This document shows, one piece after another, positions 18,979-27,597 of a stretch of 64,000 nt of DNA. Where the stretch lies: positions 1 through 64,000 of the forward strand of contig JBHELT010000060.1 in assembly GCA_046262935.1 (NCBI GenBank), in the 5' to 3' direction. The stretch's first letter is position 1. Every line of letters begins with the position of its first letter. Both the position numbers and the translations under genes were made by a program. The DNA is from JBHELT01 sp046262935 (lineage in GTDB: Bacteria > Actinomycetota > CADDZG01 > JAHWKV01). The notes beneath the pieces were generated by a model, which had not been told where the DNA came from, made no database searches, and worked only from the letters and a program-made list of their open reading frames with translations.

Positions 18979-20363
18979 GACGGTTCGAGATGGCGTTTTT
19001 GCTGGTGGTGATAGCCGCCATGGGTGCAGTGATGTTCGCGGGCGACAAGGTTCCCAGCAAGAAGGTGGATGAAAGGCCCGTGGGCGCCATCGACTTTCTG
19101 TCTACCGGTTGGTACTGCCCGTCGCCCGACGTTGGGGGCCTCGATGCCCACATCGCAACAACTAACGTTGGCGATGAACGGGTCCACCTGCGCGTGAGAG
19201 CCATAGGAAGTGGGCGTTCTTCAACCCCAGCGGAGTCGGATCTGGCCGCCGAAAAACGATCGACCGTGCGCTTGAAGGATCTTGGGGTGCCGCAATCGGT
19301 CGGACTAACCGAGGCCTTCGGTTCGGCTGCTACGAACGATCTGACCGTACTTGGTGATGGCGGACTCGCCACTTCGCGATGCAGTACTCAGCCGTGGGAT
19401 CGATGGTACTTCGCCAACGCATCCACCTCGCGCGGCACCAACACTTATCTGTTGATCGCGAACCCTTTCCAAGAAGAAGCAGTTGTGAACATACGATTGC
19501 TGATGCCAACAGGTGAGTCTTCACCCGCTCGCCTCAAGGACATCCTGATACCAAGATCGAGCCAGGCGAGCATCTTGCTGGCTGAGTTCGTGCCAGAATC
19601 CCCAACATTCGGTGTAGAAGTCGTGGCCACACAGGGACGCGTTGTCACTTCCCGTTTCGTCCAGGCTGCCAGCAGAGACGGTACCAAAGGTATCTCACTC
19701 GATGTGGGGCAACGACTTGCATCAGCAAAGTGGTTCTTCGCCGGCGGACATGTTCCCGCCGATGGTGAGGAAACGGTGCAGTTGGCCAACCCAACCGACT
19801 CCGAAGCACTTGTGCAGGTCATCTTTGTGACAGATACCGATCAGATCTCGCCGCAGCAGCTTCAAGAGATCCAGGTCCCTGCGGGTTCTCAATCGAGCAT
19901 CAAGGTCTCCGATCTCCTACCGCGTGGGACCAAACATTCCACGATCGTGTCTGTCACCAACGACTCGAAGGTCATTTCCGAAGTGACAACTGTCGAGGCC
20001 GTGGGTCCCGGCAAGGGGATAGAGATCGCTACCGGGGTCCCCGACGGCGGTCAGAAGTGGGAGCTGGCTGTTGGATCTCCTGCCGGTGGAACCCAGACGA
20101 TCGATCTTCTCAACACAACCACATCGCCGCTGGTTGCAAAGATCGCGATCATCGGCGCGAATGGTTTGTCACGACCGGCCGAACTCAGCGATGTAAAGGT
20201 TGCAGGGGGCCGCCGGGTCTCGATAGACCTAACCCCCTACCTTGCTGGCGGTTCCGGCGCGGTGTTGGTTGAGACCAATCTCGGTTCGATCGCGGTTGCC
20301 GGACATCTTGTGCTCGGCCCGCCTTATGCAGACTTCGCCGATCAGGTGGCACAATCGTTCTAA
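18975..20363 (+). CDS. DUF5719 family exported protein
   Basis: 462 residues from the GTG that overlaps the GT2 stop. A membrane-anchor or signal segment spans residues 4-24 (MAFLLVVIAAMGAVMFAG); the rest should be outside the cell membrane. The mature part consists of repeated beta-rich units of about 100 residues containing LxxNP-type turns (LLIANPFQEEAVVNI, VQLANPTDSEALVQV, DLLNTTTSPLVAKI), as in DUF5719. Function is unknown. Its constant pairing with the large GT2 protein in Actinobacteria suggests they work together on the envelope. The gene ends just before the convergent metallopeptidase. Confidence 0.8.
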   Translation: MRRFEMAFLLVVIAAMGAVMFAGDKVPSKKVDERPVGAIDFLSTGWYCPSPDVGGLDAHIATTNVGDERVHLRVRAIGSGRSSTPAESDLAAEKRSTVRLKDLGVPQSVGLTEAFGSAATNDLTVLGDGGLATSRCSTQPWDRWYFANASTSRGTNTYLLIANPFQEEAVVNIRLLMPTGESSPARLKDILIPRSSQASILLAEFVPESPTFGVEVVATQGRVVTSRFVQAASRDGTKGISLDVGQRLASAKWFFAGGHVPADGEETVQLANPTDSEALVQVIFVTDTDQISPQQLQEIQVPAGSQSSIKVSDLLPRGTKHSTIVSVTNDSKVISEVTTVEAVGPGKGIEIATGVPDGGQKWELAVGSPAGGTQTIDLLNTTTSPLVAKIAIIGANGLSRPAELSDVKVAGGRRVSIDLTPYLAGGSGAVLVETNLGSIAVAGHLVLGPPYADFADQVAQSF

Positions 20364-20365
20364 CG

Positions 20366-20743
20366 CTATGCCCAGCCGAGTTCGGCCAACCTGTCGTCAC
20401 TGATCCCGAAATGGTGGGCGATCTCGTGGATAACCGTGCGCTTGATGGTCCTCCTGATACCTTCGAGTGAATCGCTCGATCGTTCGATATTTCGTTGGTA
20501 GAGCGAGATCCGATCGGGCAGGACTCCGTAGTAATGGGTTCCCCGGTCGGTGAGGGGGACCCCAACGTACAGACCGAGCAACTGCGTGCTCGCATCTTCG
20601 AACCTTGCAGAGGTGGCGGAGTCGGGGACTTCTTCAACGAGAACTTCGACGTTTGACATGTGGGCCGAGATGTCTTCGGGCAGGCCATCTAGAGCTTCTT
20701 CGACCAAGGCTTTGAAGGCCGCCGGCTCCATGGTGATCCTCAC
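20366..20743 (-). CDS. Zincin-like metallopeptidase family protein
   Basis: 125 residues. The zinc motif HEIAHHFGISDDRLAELG at the C-terminal end gives HExxH with the third ligand Asp/Glu-like position typical of the small zincin family known as DUF1025 (orthologous to Rv3259 of Mycobacterium). The N-terminal half (FKALVEEALDGLPED) matches the usual family start. No signal peptide is present, so it should act in the cytoplasm; the natural substrate is not known. In Mycobacterium the gene lies between manB/DUF3499 and whiB2/fbiA, and here too it is near those genes, but on a separate block. Confidence 0.88.
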   Translation of the reverse strand: MRITMEPAAFKALVEEALDGLPEDISAHMSNVEVLVEEVPDSATSARFEDASTQLLGLYVGVPLTDRGTHYYGVLPDRISLYQRNIERSSDSLEGIRRTIKRTVIHEIAHHFGISDDRLAELGWA

Positions 20744-20836
20744 GCCGTCACGATAGCGACTGAGCGGCGGGTGTGCTTTCCAAAATCACGACAATCGGTG
20801 ACAATGGGACATTCTCTTGAGGGCAATCGAAACCAA

Positions 20837-22060
20837 ATGACCAACGACGTTATACCTTCGCGCCATTACCAGAAGCTGGGTTGGATCACCGGCATCGTGC
20901 TGTGCTTTCTGATCGCAGGAGCAGGGGTCGCTGCTGCCGCGCTTCGCTTCGACGCCAAAGGACGCGACGTGATCTTGAACGGCATCTCCGTGGGCGGGGT
21001 GCCGGTTGGAGGCCTGCCGGTCACGAAAGCAAGGGCCGAAGTCACCAAGACGTTCGATGAGTCTCTCGACAGATCGCTGACCATCGAGATCCAGGGCCGT
21101 TACTTCGCAACTTCGGCGCGCGACTTGGGTGCGACAACCGATGCTCTCGCCCGCCTCGACGAGGCAACGTCGCTTCGAGGCGCAATGTCGATCCCTCACC
21201 GCGTTTGGTTAGGTGTTACTCGTGGAACTCTGTCAAAGGATCTCGATGTCAAGGTGGCTTACAACACCGAGAAGATCGATTCTTTCGTCAAAGACATCGA
21301 AGGCTCCGTTAACATACCCGCAACCGAGCCGTCCATCTCTTTCGTCGATGGCGCGCTTCGGATCATTGAAGGCAAGCCGGGGTTCAAGCTCGATCACGCC
21401 GGCGCGGTGAAGTCCATACATGATGCACTTGTTCGCCAGATGACAGAGGTCCACTTAGAGGGCAAGCAGACCCTGGTGGGGTCCTCGATCGGCCCGATCA
21501 AAGATGTACTCGTGGTGAAGATCGGCGAGAACAAGCTGCTTCACTACCAAGGACAGGAACTCGTCAAGACCTACGATGTCGCGACCGGGATGAGTCAATA
21601 TCGAACACCGACGGGAACGTTCAAGATCGTCAACAAACGGCTGAAGCCCACTTGGGTGAATCCAGCGAAGTATCCGGGGGGCTGGGGCTTCAACCTGCCG
21701 GCCTCGATACCTTCCGGGCCAGGTAACCCATTGGGAACCAGGGCCATGGACCTTAACTCCGCGGGGATCCGGATCCATGGAACCTACTCGGCGTACTCGA
21801 TGGGTTATAACGCGTCTCATGGATGTATCCGCATGCGCATCGCCGACTCCGAAGAACTGTTCGACCTTGTCCCTGTTGGCACCCCGGTGTTGATAGTGCA
21901 GACCGCCGCGTACCGGCCATTGCCTTCGCGGTTGCGGGCGACCAAGCCCGAACCCATCGCCGAAGCCGATGGTACCCAAGTGCCAGGGCAACCTCAGTCC
22001 ACTCCATCACCATCTCCTACGGCAACACAATCTCCTGCGACAACACCTATCGTCCACTAG
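20837..22060 (+). CDS. L,D-transpeptidase with N-terminal membrane anchor
   Basis: 407 residues from the ATG at 20837, which places a transmembrane anchor (about 17-38) at the normal distance; in-frame ATGs at 20771 and 20804 would add a longer cytosolic tail. A peptidoglycan-binding-like region with an LDVKVAYNTEKIDSFV segment precedes the YkuD domain. The catalytic site is SHGCIRM with Cys at about residue 331, and the partner His is in RIHGTYS. It should form 3-3 cross-links in, or attach proteins to, peptidoglycan. The last 40 residues are a Pro/Thr/Ser-rich tail. The hmgA gene begins 12 bp after the stop. Confidence 0.9.
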   Translation: MTNDVIPSRHYQKLGWITGIVLCFLIAGAGVAAAALRFDAKGRDVILNGISVGGVPVGGLPVTKARAEVTKTFDESLDRSLTIEIQGRYFATSARDLGATTDALARLDEATSLRGAMSIPHRVWLGVTRGTLSKDLDVKVAYNTEKIDSFVKDIEGSVNIPATEPSISFVDGALRIIEGKPGFKLDHAGAVKSIHDALVRQMTEVHLEGKQTLVGSSIGPIKDVLVVKIGENKLLHYQGQELVKTYDVATGMSQYRTPTGTFKIVNKRLKPTWVNPAKYPGGWGFNLPASIPSGPGNPLGTRAMDLNSAGIRIHGTYSAYSMGYNASHGCIRMRIADSEELFDLVPVGTPVLIVQTAAYRPLPSRLRATKPEPIAEADGTQVPGQPQSTPSPSPTATQSPATTPIVH

Positions 22061-22072
22061 AAAGGCTCGCTG

Positions 22073-23179
22073 ATGTTTCCGAAATCAGAAGGCGTAGTCA
22101 CCAAGCAAGCTCACGTTGCCGTGCCCGACGGAACGTATGAAGATGAACATGGTCGAGAGGCTTTCGCCGGAAGGGCATCGCATCTTTACCGAACGCATCC
22201 GCCCACCGCTTGGGTGCGCATCGTTGGGGACCTGAGGCCGCACGCCTTCGATCTGAATGCGGTGAAGGCCGCTGACCAAGTGGGTTCCAACGGTGAGTGG
22301 ACCAAGATCCTGGGCAACGACAAATGCCGGATCTATGTGTCGCGACCGAACGAGCCGATGGCTTACTTCCTGCGTGATGCCGATGGTGACATCTGCTACT
22401 TCGTCCACGAAGGAAGTGGCGTGATGGAAACAGACTACGGACCATTGACCTTCGAGCCAGGCGATTACCTCATCGTTCCCAAAGGCACTACGCATCGAAT
22501 GGTCCCAGACGGGGAGAGTTTCTTCCTTGTGATCGAGGGGACCGGCGAGTATTCGATCCCAGATCGCGGCTTGCTCGGCAAACATGCGCAATTCGATTCC
22601 GGTGTTCTTGTGACCCCCCAGCCCGATCCTCATGACGAGGAAGGCGAATTCGAAGTAAGGGTGAAACATTCAGAAACCTACACATCTCTCTTCTTCAAGT
22701 GGCATCCACTCGATGTAGTTGGATGGCAGGGCGACCTTTGTCCCATCAAGCTCAACGTGCGCGACTATCGTCCGGTGATCTCTCCGCGCTATCACCTGCC
22801 GCCGTCGGCCCATTGCACATGGCAGAACGATGGGTTCGCCATCTGCACGTTCGCTCCGAGACCTCTCGAAGAAGACCCCGATGTTCTGCGCGTGCCCTTC
22901 TATCACGCGAACATCGACAACGACGAGGTGCTCTTTTACCACGATGGCGAGTTCTTCAGCCGTCCCGGGATCGGCAAAGGCAAGATGACCCTTCATCCGC
23001 AAGGCATCCATCACGGCCCCCAGCCGGCTGCGATCGAAGCGTCCAAGACCAAACACCGTACCAATGAGGTCGCAGTGATGATCGAAGTCGAGGAACCTTT
23101 GGTCATCGCCCCGGAAGCCGCCGCGGTGCGCGACGACTCATACGATTATTCCTGGGCCAGAGGGATGGGGATCATCTAA
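22073..23179 (+). CDS. hmgA: Homogentisate 1,2-dioxygenase
   Basis: Opens the aromatic ring of homogentisate in tyrosine/phenylalanine breakdown, using Fe(II). The 368-residue cupin-type protein has the conserved C-terminal iron site: RYHLPPSAHCTW near 240, the PFYHANIDNDEVLFYHDGEF block near 281 and TLHPQGIHHGPQP near 304 with the His and Glu ligands. It is shorter than the roughly 440-residue eukaryotic and proteobacterial enzyme at the N-terminus, as is common in Actinobacteria. It faces fumarylacetoacetase, the later step of the pathway, about 1.4 kb away on the opposite strand; an inserted segment now separates them. A maleylacetoacetate isomerase is not seen in the window. Confidence 0.88.
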   Translation: MFPKSEGVVTKQAHVAVPDGTYEDEHGREAFAGRASHLYRTHPPTAWVRIVGDLRPHAFDLNAVKAADQVGSNGEWTKILGNDKCRIYVSRPNEPMAYFLRDADGDICYFVHEGSGVMETDYGPLTFEPGDYLIVPKGTTHRMVPDGESFFLVIEGTGEYSIPDRGLLGKHAQFDSGVLVTPQPDPHDEEGEFEVRVKHSETYTSLFFKWHPLDVVGWQGDLCPIKLNVRDYRPVISPRYHLPPSAHCTWQNDGFAICTFAPRPLEEDPDVLRVPFYHANIDNDEVLFYHDGEFFSRPGIGKGKMTLHPQGIHHGPQPAAIEASKTKHRTNEVAVMIEVEEPLVIAPEAAAVRDDSYDYSWARGMGII

Positions 23180-23183
23180 CGAA

Positions 23184-23287
23184 GGTCGCTAAGCGACCGT
23201 ATTGCCCAGCACCCATATGCCTTCGACCTCCGGTTCGATCGTGTCACCTGGTTCGAGATATCGACCGCCTTGGTCCAGCATGCAGCC
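23184..23287 (-). pseudogene. Duplicated 3' end of fahA (remnant)
   Basis: About 104 bp that closely match the final part of fahA at 24567-24671, in the same orientation. Read in the fahA frame it still encodes the C-terminus LDQGGRYLEPGDTIEPEVEG and ends in a stop after NTVA, with only a few changes (Leu to Pro, Gly to Trp, Arg to Gly). Upstream codons of fahA are missing. A hairpin GGTCGCT-A-AGCGACC at its outer end resembles a terminator stem also found after the real fahA. It sits 4 bp beyond the hmgA stop, where the intact convergent fahA end would be expected. Confidence 0.85.
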
Positions 23288-23698
23288 AGCTGGCCTTCCC
23301 ATAAACGCCGGGCATGATCAAGGTGTTGCGTCGACCAATCGAATTCGCCTTGCGCGCCGAGTGGCGGATTCAGCCCGTTCAAGACCAGCTGATTACTAAA
23401 GCGACCGATGACTACAACAACACGTCGTCTTTTGTGAACTTTGCGTCCGCATCCGCGGGAGACGAAGCTGCCTACCTAGTTCACTGGTTAGGCTGTGTAA
23501 ACTGCAGTTATGCGACCCCGCCGGTCACTAATTGGGGTGATCCGAAAATCACGCGTGCCCAAAGAGCGCAGCTGTCGCTGGAGTGATGGCTTATCTAATG
23601 TGCTCGGATGGCCCGCCGCTTCTGGGCGAAGGACCCTCGCAGCAACAATTCAGGTGCCAGCAGAACGGCAACGCGGTTTTCGCCTACGGCGCGCAAGC
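23288..23698. other. Island interior without a supported gene
   Basis: About 410 bp between the fahA remnant and the lipoprotein start. A 90-codon open frame from 23314 has no recognisable motif and no convincing ribosome site. No transposase remnant, tRNA or clear inverted repeat was seen at the ends. Base use looks less GC-biased than in flanking genes. Confidence 0.5.
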
Positions 23699-24484
23699 GT
23701 GCCGATTGTCAAACAACAACTAGAGTCGGCCGCGGGTAAGGTCGTTTCCATTCAGCGCCGCCTTTTAACCAGTCTTGTCATTCCACTTCCGACCGCGCGA
23801 TCGATCCTTGTCGTCTGCCTCCTAGCTGCTAGCGGTTGCTCAGGAGGTGCTGGAGTTCCAATCGGGCGTGGAACGCCTGAAATCCTCGAAACAGCGGGCC
23901 CTTCGGCGAGAGTCGACCTTGTGGCGCCGAAGGTTGGGGTGTACAGATATTCAAGAAAAATTGAATCGACTATCTTCGGAAACGCCACAGTGTCCTTCAG
24001 ACGCATCGTCGGTGAAGCTCGGTCAACGGGCGAGGGCGGCACAAGAGAATATACAGTTCGCGATGAGGGCCCGGGTACGACAACAATTGTTCATGACCGA
24101 CTGGATCGCGAGGGTATTTCCGTGGTACGAAGCGAAAAGCAGTCCTTAGGAAATGCCGCAAGAGTGTGCGACTATAAACCCGCCTTCAAAGTCATCGGTT
24201 CACCATTGAGTCCAGGCAATTCTTGGTCGGCAAAGGCGACGTGCCCCGAGGAATTCGTCCGTACGATAACGGTCATCGGATTTGAGAGAATACGTGTCTC
24301 GGGAAGTACCCTGCCGATTCGAGTGGCCGTCATCAATATCCACGATACTCGCAGGTATGACGACCAAGGTACGACTATTCGATTGTCGGTAGAAACAGGA
24401 ATCAGGCTGATTGAGGATACGCGAGTCACTGCTAAGGACGGGAAGAGGATCACGACTGTCCACGATGTCCTAACTGGCACATGA
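23699..24484 (+). CDS. Putative lipoprotein of unknown function
   Basis: About 261 residues if the GTG at 23699 is used; the frame stays open further upstream but that stretch is arginine-rich and not protein-like. The N-terminus is basic (QRRLLTS), then a hydrophobic segment ending in the lipobox LLAASGC, so it should be exported and lipid-anchored. The mature domain of about 210 residues is beta-rich with no motif I recognise (for example GNSWSAKATCPEEF, ETGIRLIEDTRV). It lies entirely inside the segment bounded by the two fahA 3' ends, and its base composition is more AT-rich than its neighbours, which suggests it came in by transfer. Confidence 0.65.
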   Translation: MPIVKQQLESAAGKVVSIQRRLLTSLVIPLPTARSILVVCLLAASGCSGGAGVPIGRGTPEILETAGPSARVDLVAPKVGVYRYSRKIESTIFGNATVSFRRIVGEARSTGEGGTREYTVRDEGPGTTTIVHDRLDREGISVVRSEKQSLGNAARVCDYKPAFKVIGSPLSPGNSWSAKATCPEEFVRTITVIGFERIRVSGSTLPIRVAVINIHDTRRYDDQGTTIRLSVETGIRLIEDTRVTAKDGKRITTVHDVLTGT

Positions 24485-24566
24485 GTTCCCGAATTCGTGA
24501 GCGCATCCTTGGACGGCGGAAGCGCTTTGGCACTCGGTCTGCGGCAGCGGACCTCATCGCAGGCAG

Positions 24567-24671
24567 GGTCGCTCAGGCGACCGTATTGCGCAGCACCCCT
24601 ATGCCTTCGACCTCCAGTTCGATCGTGTCACCTGGTTCGAGATATCGACCGCCTTGGTCCAACATGCATCC
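24567..24671. repeat. Direct repeat partner of 23184-23287 (fahA 3' end)
   Basis: The terminal 99 bp of fahA plus a few bases beyond its stop, nearly identical to the copy 1.38 kb upstream. About ten differences are seen by eye over 105 bp. The pair bounds a 1.28-kb segment carrying the lipoprotein gene. Confidence 0.85.
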
Positions 24672-25502
24672 GCCGAAGGCTGTCCCCGACCCGAAGACAT
24701 CACCGCGGCGCACCATTTCCCCCTGCGAGACGAACGAGATCGTTCTTGGGAAAGTCCAGAACAACTCGCCAAGGTTCGCGGTGCAAACCGTTTCATCATT
24801 GACGCGCGCCGTCATCTGAAGACTTGGCGTTCGTGACAGATCGTCGGCCGTCAACAAGTAGGGACCAAGCGACGTCGCGAAGTCCTTCGATTTCGAGGGC
24901 CCAAGCCTCGATGCCATCTCTGCCTTTTGTACGTCGCGTGCGCTCCAGTCATTCATGATCGTGTAACCAAAGATCGCATTGCCAGCCTGTTCTTCGTTGG
25001 CGTCGATGATGTCCTGGCCGACGATGCAGGCGACCTCCATCTCGAAGTCGAGCGCCGAAGTGAAAGACGGCCGCTTCACGGAATGGCCGGGGGCCACGAC
25101 TGCGAGATGGTTGCCTTTGTAATAGAAGGGCCGCTCGAACCATGCCGGGCTCAGGTCTTCGCCTCTTCGGTTAGCCCCAGCCCGGGCGTGGTCTTCGAAA
25201 CCGATGAAGTCGCGAAGCGACGTGGGAACCAGTGGTACCTGCAGTGAGACTTCGTCCTGCGAAAGACCAGACATCCCTGAAGCCTGCTCGGCTGCAGCCA
25301 TTAGATCGTGGGGGCTGAGCCGCATGAGGGTCAGCATCGGTTGTTCGGCGGCTCCGGCGTCTTGGGGGAGATCGATCGGGTGGAAACGCAGGTGGTGATC
25401 GCGCTCGAGGACAACGCCAGCACGCGCCGATGGGTCATCCGAAGTCGAGAAGGTAGCTAAACGCACCACGCAATCCTGCCTCAAGTGCAGCCTTGTTCGC
25501 AC
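24573..25502 (-). CDS. fahA: Fumarylacetoacetate hydrolase family protein (likely fumarylacetoacetase)
   Basis: 309 residues. An N-terminal region is followed by the FAH domain: FIGFEDHARAG near 99, YYKGNHLAVVAPGHSVKRPS near 131, the metal site DFEMEVACIVGQ near 158 and NDWSARDVQ near 184, then the glycine-rich GSGTAFGGCMLDQGG near 276. It should split fumarylacetoacetate (or a related acylpyruvate) with a divalent metal. Placement opposite hmgA supports the last step of tyrosine catabolism. Its 3' end is the source of the duplicated fragment beside hmgA. The annotated ATG lies 37 bp from the divergent antitoxin gene. Confidence 0.85.
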   Translation of the reverse strand: MRTRLHLRQDCVVRLATFSTSDDPSARAGVVLERDHHLRFHPIDLPQDAGAAEQPMLTLMRLSPHDLMAAAEQASGMSGLSQDEVSLQVPLVPTSLRDFIGFEDHARAGANRRGEDLSPAWFERPFYYKGNHLAVVAPGHSVKRPSFTSALDFEMEVACIVGQDIIDANEEQAGNAIFGYTIMNDWSARDVQKAEMASRLGPSKSKDFATSLGPYLLTADDLSRTPSLQMTARVNDETVCTANLGELFWTFPRTISFVSQGEMVRRGDVFGSGTAFGGCMLDQGGRYLEPGDTIELEVEGIGVLRNTVA

Positions 25503-25539
25503 TCAACCGGCAGATATGGCGACCATTTAGAGCGATCCT

Positions 25540-25767
25540 ATGACCAGAAAAATGACTGCCACCGCGATCGAAGCCCGCCTCCTAGCTGGGCTAGACGACG
25601 TCGCCGAAGGCGAGGAGATCGAGATCACTAAGCACGGCCGAACGGTGGCCCTGCTGGTGTCCGCCAAGGGACGGGCATCCTCCCAGGCGATGTTGCGGGG
25701 CGTGGCGGTCAGTGCTGCAGAGGATGAAGAGCTCTTCTCGACCGCAGCGGAGTGGCGACTAGATTGA
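25540..25767 (+). CDS. Phd/YefM-type antitoxin
   Basis: 75-residue protein with the family pattern: TATAIEARLLAGLDDVAEGE for the N-terminal DNA-binding part, then EEIEITKHGRTVALLVS, and an acidic C-terminal end (AAEDEELFSTAAEW) that would wrap around a toxin. Such antitoxins neutralise PIN-domain (VapC) toxins and repress their own operon. The downstream toxin begins at an overlapping TTGA but is destroyed by an early stop codon, so the antitoxin appears orphaned. Confidence 0.85.
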   Translation: MTRKMTATAIEARLLAGLDDVAEGEEIEITKHGRTVALLVSAKGRASSQAMLRGVAVSAAEDEELFSTAAEWRLD

Positions 25768-25830
25768 CCACGATCCTGCTGGATACCCACGTGATCCAAT
25801 GATGGTCGGCTGAACCGAAGCGATTGAGCC
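25764..25830 (+). pseudogene. Broken VapC/PIN-domain toxin remnant
   Basis: From the TTG overlapping the antitoxin stop the frame reads TTILLDTHVIQ, then TGA, then WSAEPKRLS. PIN toxins of this type start LLDTHVLLWWLAEPxRLS, so a Trp codon (TGG) has probably become TGA. The first catalytic Asp is kept, but the rest of the domain is not recoverable in any one frame; beyond 25830 only scattered fragments such as ILVSIPIRS remain before the patatin gene at 26020. Confidence 0.75.
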
Positions 25831-26019
25831 GCTCATGAACGCATCCTGGTCAGCATCCCCATCCGCTCGTAGCTAGAGCCATCCTCGGTCGGTAGCGGTC
25901 TGGTAACTGGAACATCTGTACAAAGTCAACCAACTGTCAGTTGACCCGACGGCGTGAACACCAGCGACCGCACCCACTCAATCCGCGTTGTGGCTTGGTG
26001 CTCATAAGACAATCGGGCT

Positions 26020-27597
26020 ATGAATCCAAAGGCCTCGGATCTTCGTCTGTCTCTAACCCTTTCCGGCGCGGTCTCGCTTGGATCTTATGAGGCCGGTGTC
26101 CTTGCAGCACTCATCACTGCGGCCCAACAACTTCGAACCGGAACAGGACCCAACGTGATCATCGACAGCATCGCCGGCGCCTCTGCAGGTTCGGTCACCG
26201 CGATCTTTACTGCTTACTGTCTGCTGACTGGGTCAGATCCCATAGAGCTTATGTGGGCGGGTTGGGTTGATGCCCCGGACATCAACAAGATGACCAAGGG
26301 CGCTAGCGGTTCTCCTTTGTCTACGGCCTTCCTCGAAGAAACCGCACGTCAGTTGTTTCACGAGGTCAGTGCCACAGGTATAGCCCAAAAGGAGGAGATC
26401 CGGATCTCGATGGCCCTTGGGAACCTGCAAGGTCTGGGCTACGAGATCCGGCAGATGCGGTCGAAACAGATGTTAGACGCGATCACATTCATCGATTGGG
26501 CGGAGTTCATCGTGTCTTACGACACTTCCGACGGCCGAGTGACGCCTTGGGACCCGAAGCTACTTGATATGGCACTTGCTTCTGCCGCCAATCCTCTTGG
26601 TTTTCCGTCCAAGGGCGCGGACAGGACCGATGACAAACTCACGTACGAGAAGAACGGGGTCCGCAACTTTCCCGATTCGGGATTCTTCTGGTACACCGAC
26701 GGCGGGATGATCGACAACGAGCCACTCGGACGAACGATCGATCTAGCCAACGACATCGACAAGTCTCTGGAGCAAGCCCCCCAATACGAACGCATCTTGC
26801 TGCTCATCCATCCCCACCCTCAAGCACCAATGCCGTTGATCGAGTGGACCCAACCCGACAGCCCTCCGTCATGGGCCAAGACATTCATCCGCGCCGATCA
26901 GATATCGCGAAGCCAGTCTATGTACGACGACCTTCGCCATCTGGAGAAAACCAACTCGCGCATCAGATGGCTGGGGCAGCTGAAGGTTGCGATGGAAGCT
27001 CTGTTGGATGAAGGACCGGGGACCAAAGCCGAGGACCCGGCGATGAGAAGGATCTTGGAAACCGCGCGTTCGGTACGACAGGAGAAGGCATCCATCAAAG
27101 GTGCCGCATTGACACCCGATCCAACCGACCGCGAGCTTCTGGAATCATTGCTCAACAACATCACGGGACTGGATGGGAAACGTGAGGTTCGAACTGAGAT
27201 CGTGTCACCCAGCAATCTAGCTGGTAAGGAGGCCGTCGAGACTGTACTTGCAGGCGAGTTCTTGCTTCATTTCGGCGGTTTCTTCGAAAAGAAGTTGAGG
27301 GCAAGTGACTTCGCTACGGGTTATCGGTCCACACAGGAGTGGCTGAGGTCGGTGCTCATCCCTGAACTAGAGGCGATGGGCCGATCGACAAGCGACCTGG
27401 ACCAGATGATGAGTCACCTCGATAGCCGCTACCTTGTCAGTTGGGAAGACTCGAATGCGCGCCTCATGACCTTTTCGAGACTGCCCTTCTCGAGCAAATG
27501 GAAGATGGCCCGCATCGCGGGAAAGGCTTCAGCTTCATTGACATCGCACTTCTTGAAAGGGCTTTTAGCCAAGCTCACACATCGCCGACGTGGATGA
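26020..27597 (+). CDS. Patatin-like phospholipase
   Basis: 525 residues, no signal peptide. The patatin signature is complete: SLTLSGAVSLGSYEAGVLAA near 11 (oxyanion-hole region), the nucleophile serine in GASAGS near 54 and the catalytic Asp in DGGMIDNEP near 227. It should hydrolyse acyl ester bonds of lipids. The C-terminal 250 residues are helical and without a known domain. Its last 23 bp overlap the end of the convergent HD-GYP gene. Promoter signals were not resolved in the 250 bp upstream, which hold the toxin debris. Confidence 0.88.
   Translation: MNPKASDLRLSLTLSGAVSLGSYEAGVLAALITAAQQLRTGTGPNVIIDSIAGASAGSVTAIFTAYCLLTGSDPIELMWAGWVDAPDINKMTKGASGSPLSTAFLEETARQLFHEVSATGIAQKEEIRISMALGNLQGLGYEIRQMRSKQMLDAITFIDWAEFIVSYDTSDGRVTPWDPKLLDMALASAANPLGFPSKGADRTDDKLTYEKNGVRNFPDSGFFWYTDGGMIDNEPLGRTIDLANDIDKSLEQAPQYERILLLIHPHPQAPMPLIEWTQPDSPPSWAKTFIRADQISRSQSMYDDLRHLEKTNSRIRWLGQLKVAMEALLDEGPGTKAEDPAMRRILETARSVRQEKASIKGAALTPDPTDRELLESLLNNITGLDGKREVRTEIVSPSNLAGKEAVETVLAGEFLLHFGGFFEKKLRASDFATGYRSTQEWLRSVLIPELEAMGRSTSDLDQMMSHLDSRYLVSWEDSNARLMTFSRLPFSSKWKMARIAGKASASLTSHFLKGLLAKLTHRRRG

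Noticed and set aside
23314..23586. 90-codon frame within the hmgA-fahA island
   Set aside because: No motif, no ribosome site and no homology visible; it overlaps nothing but looks random.
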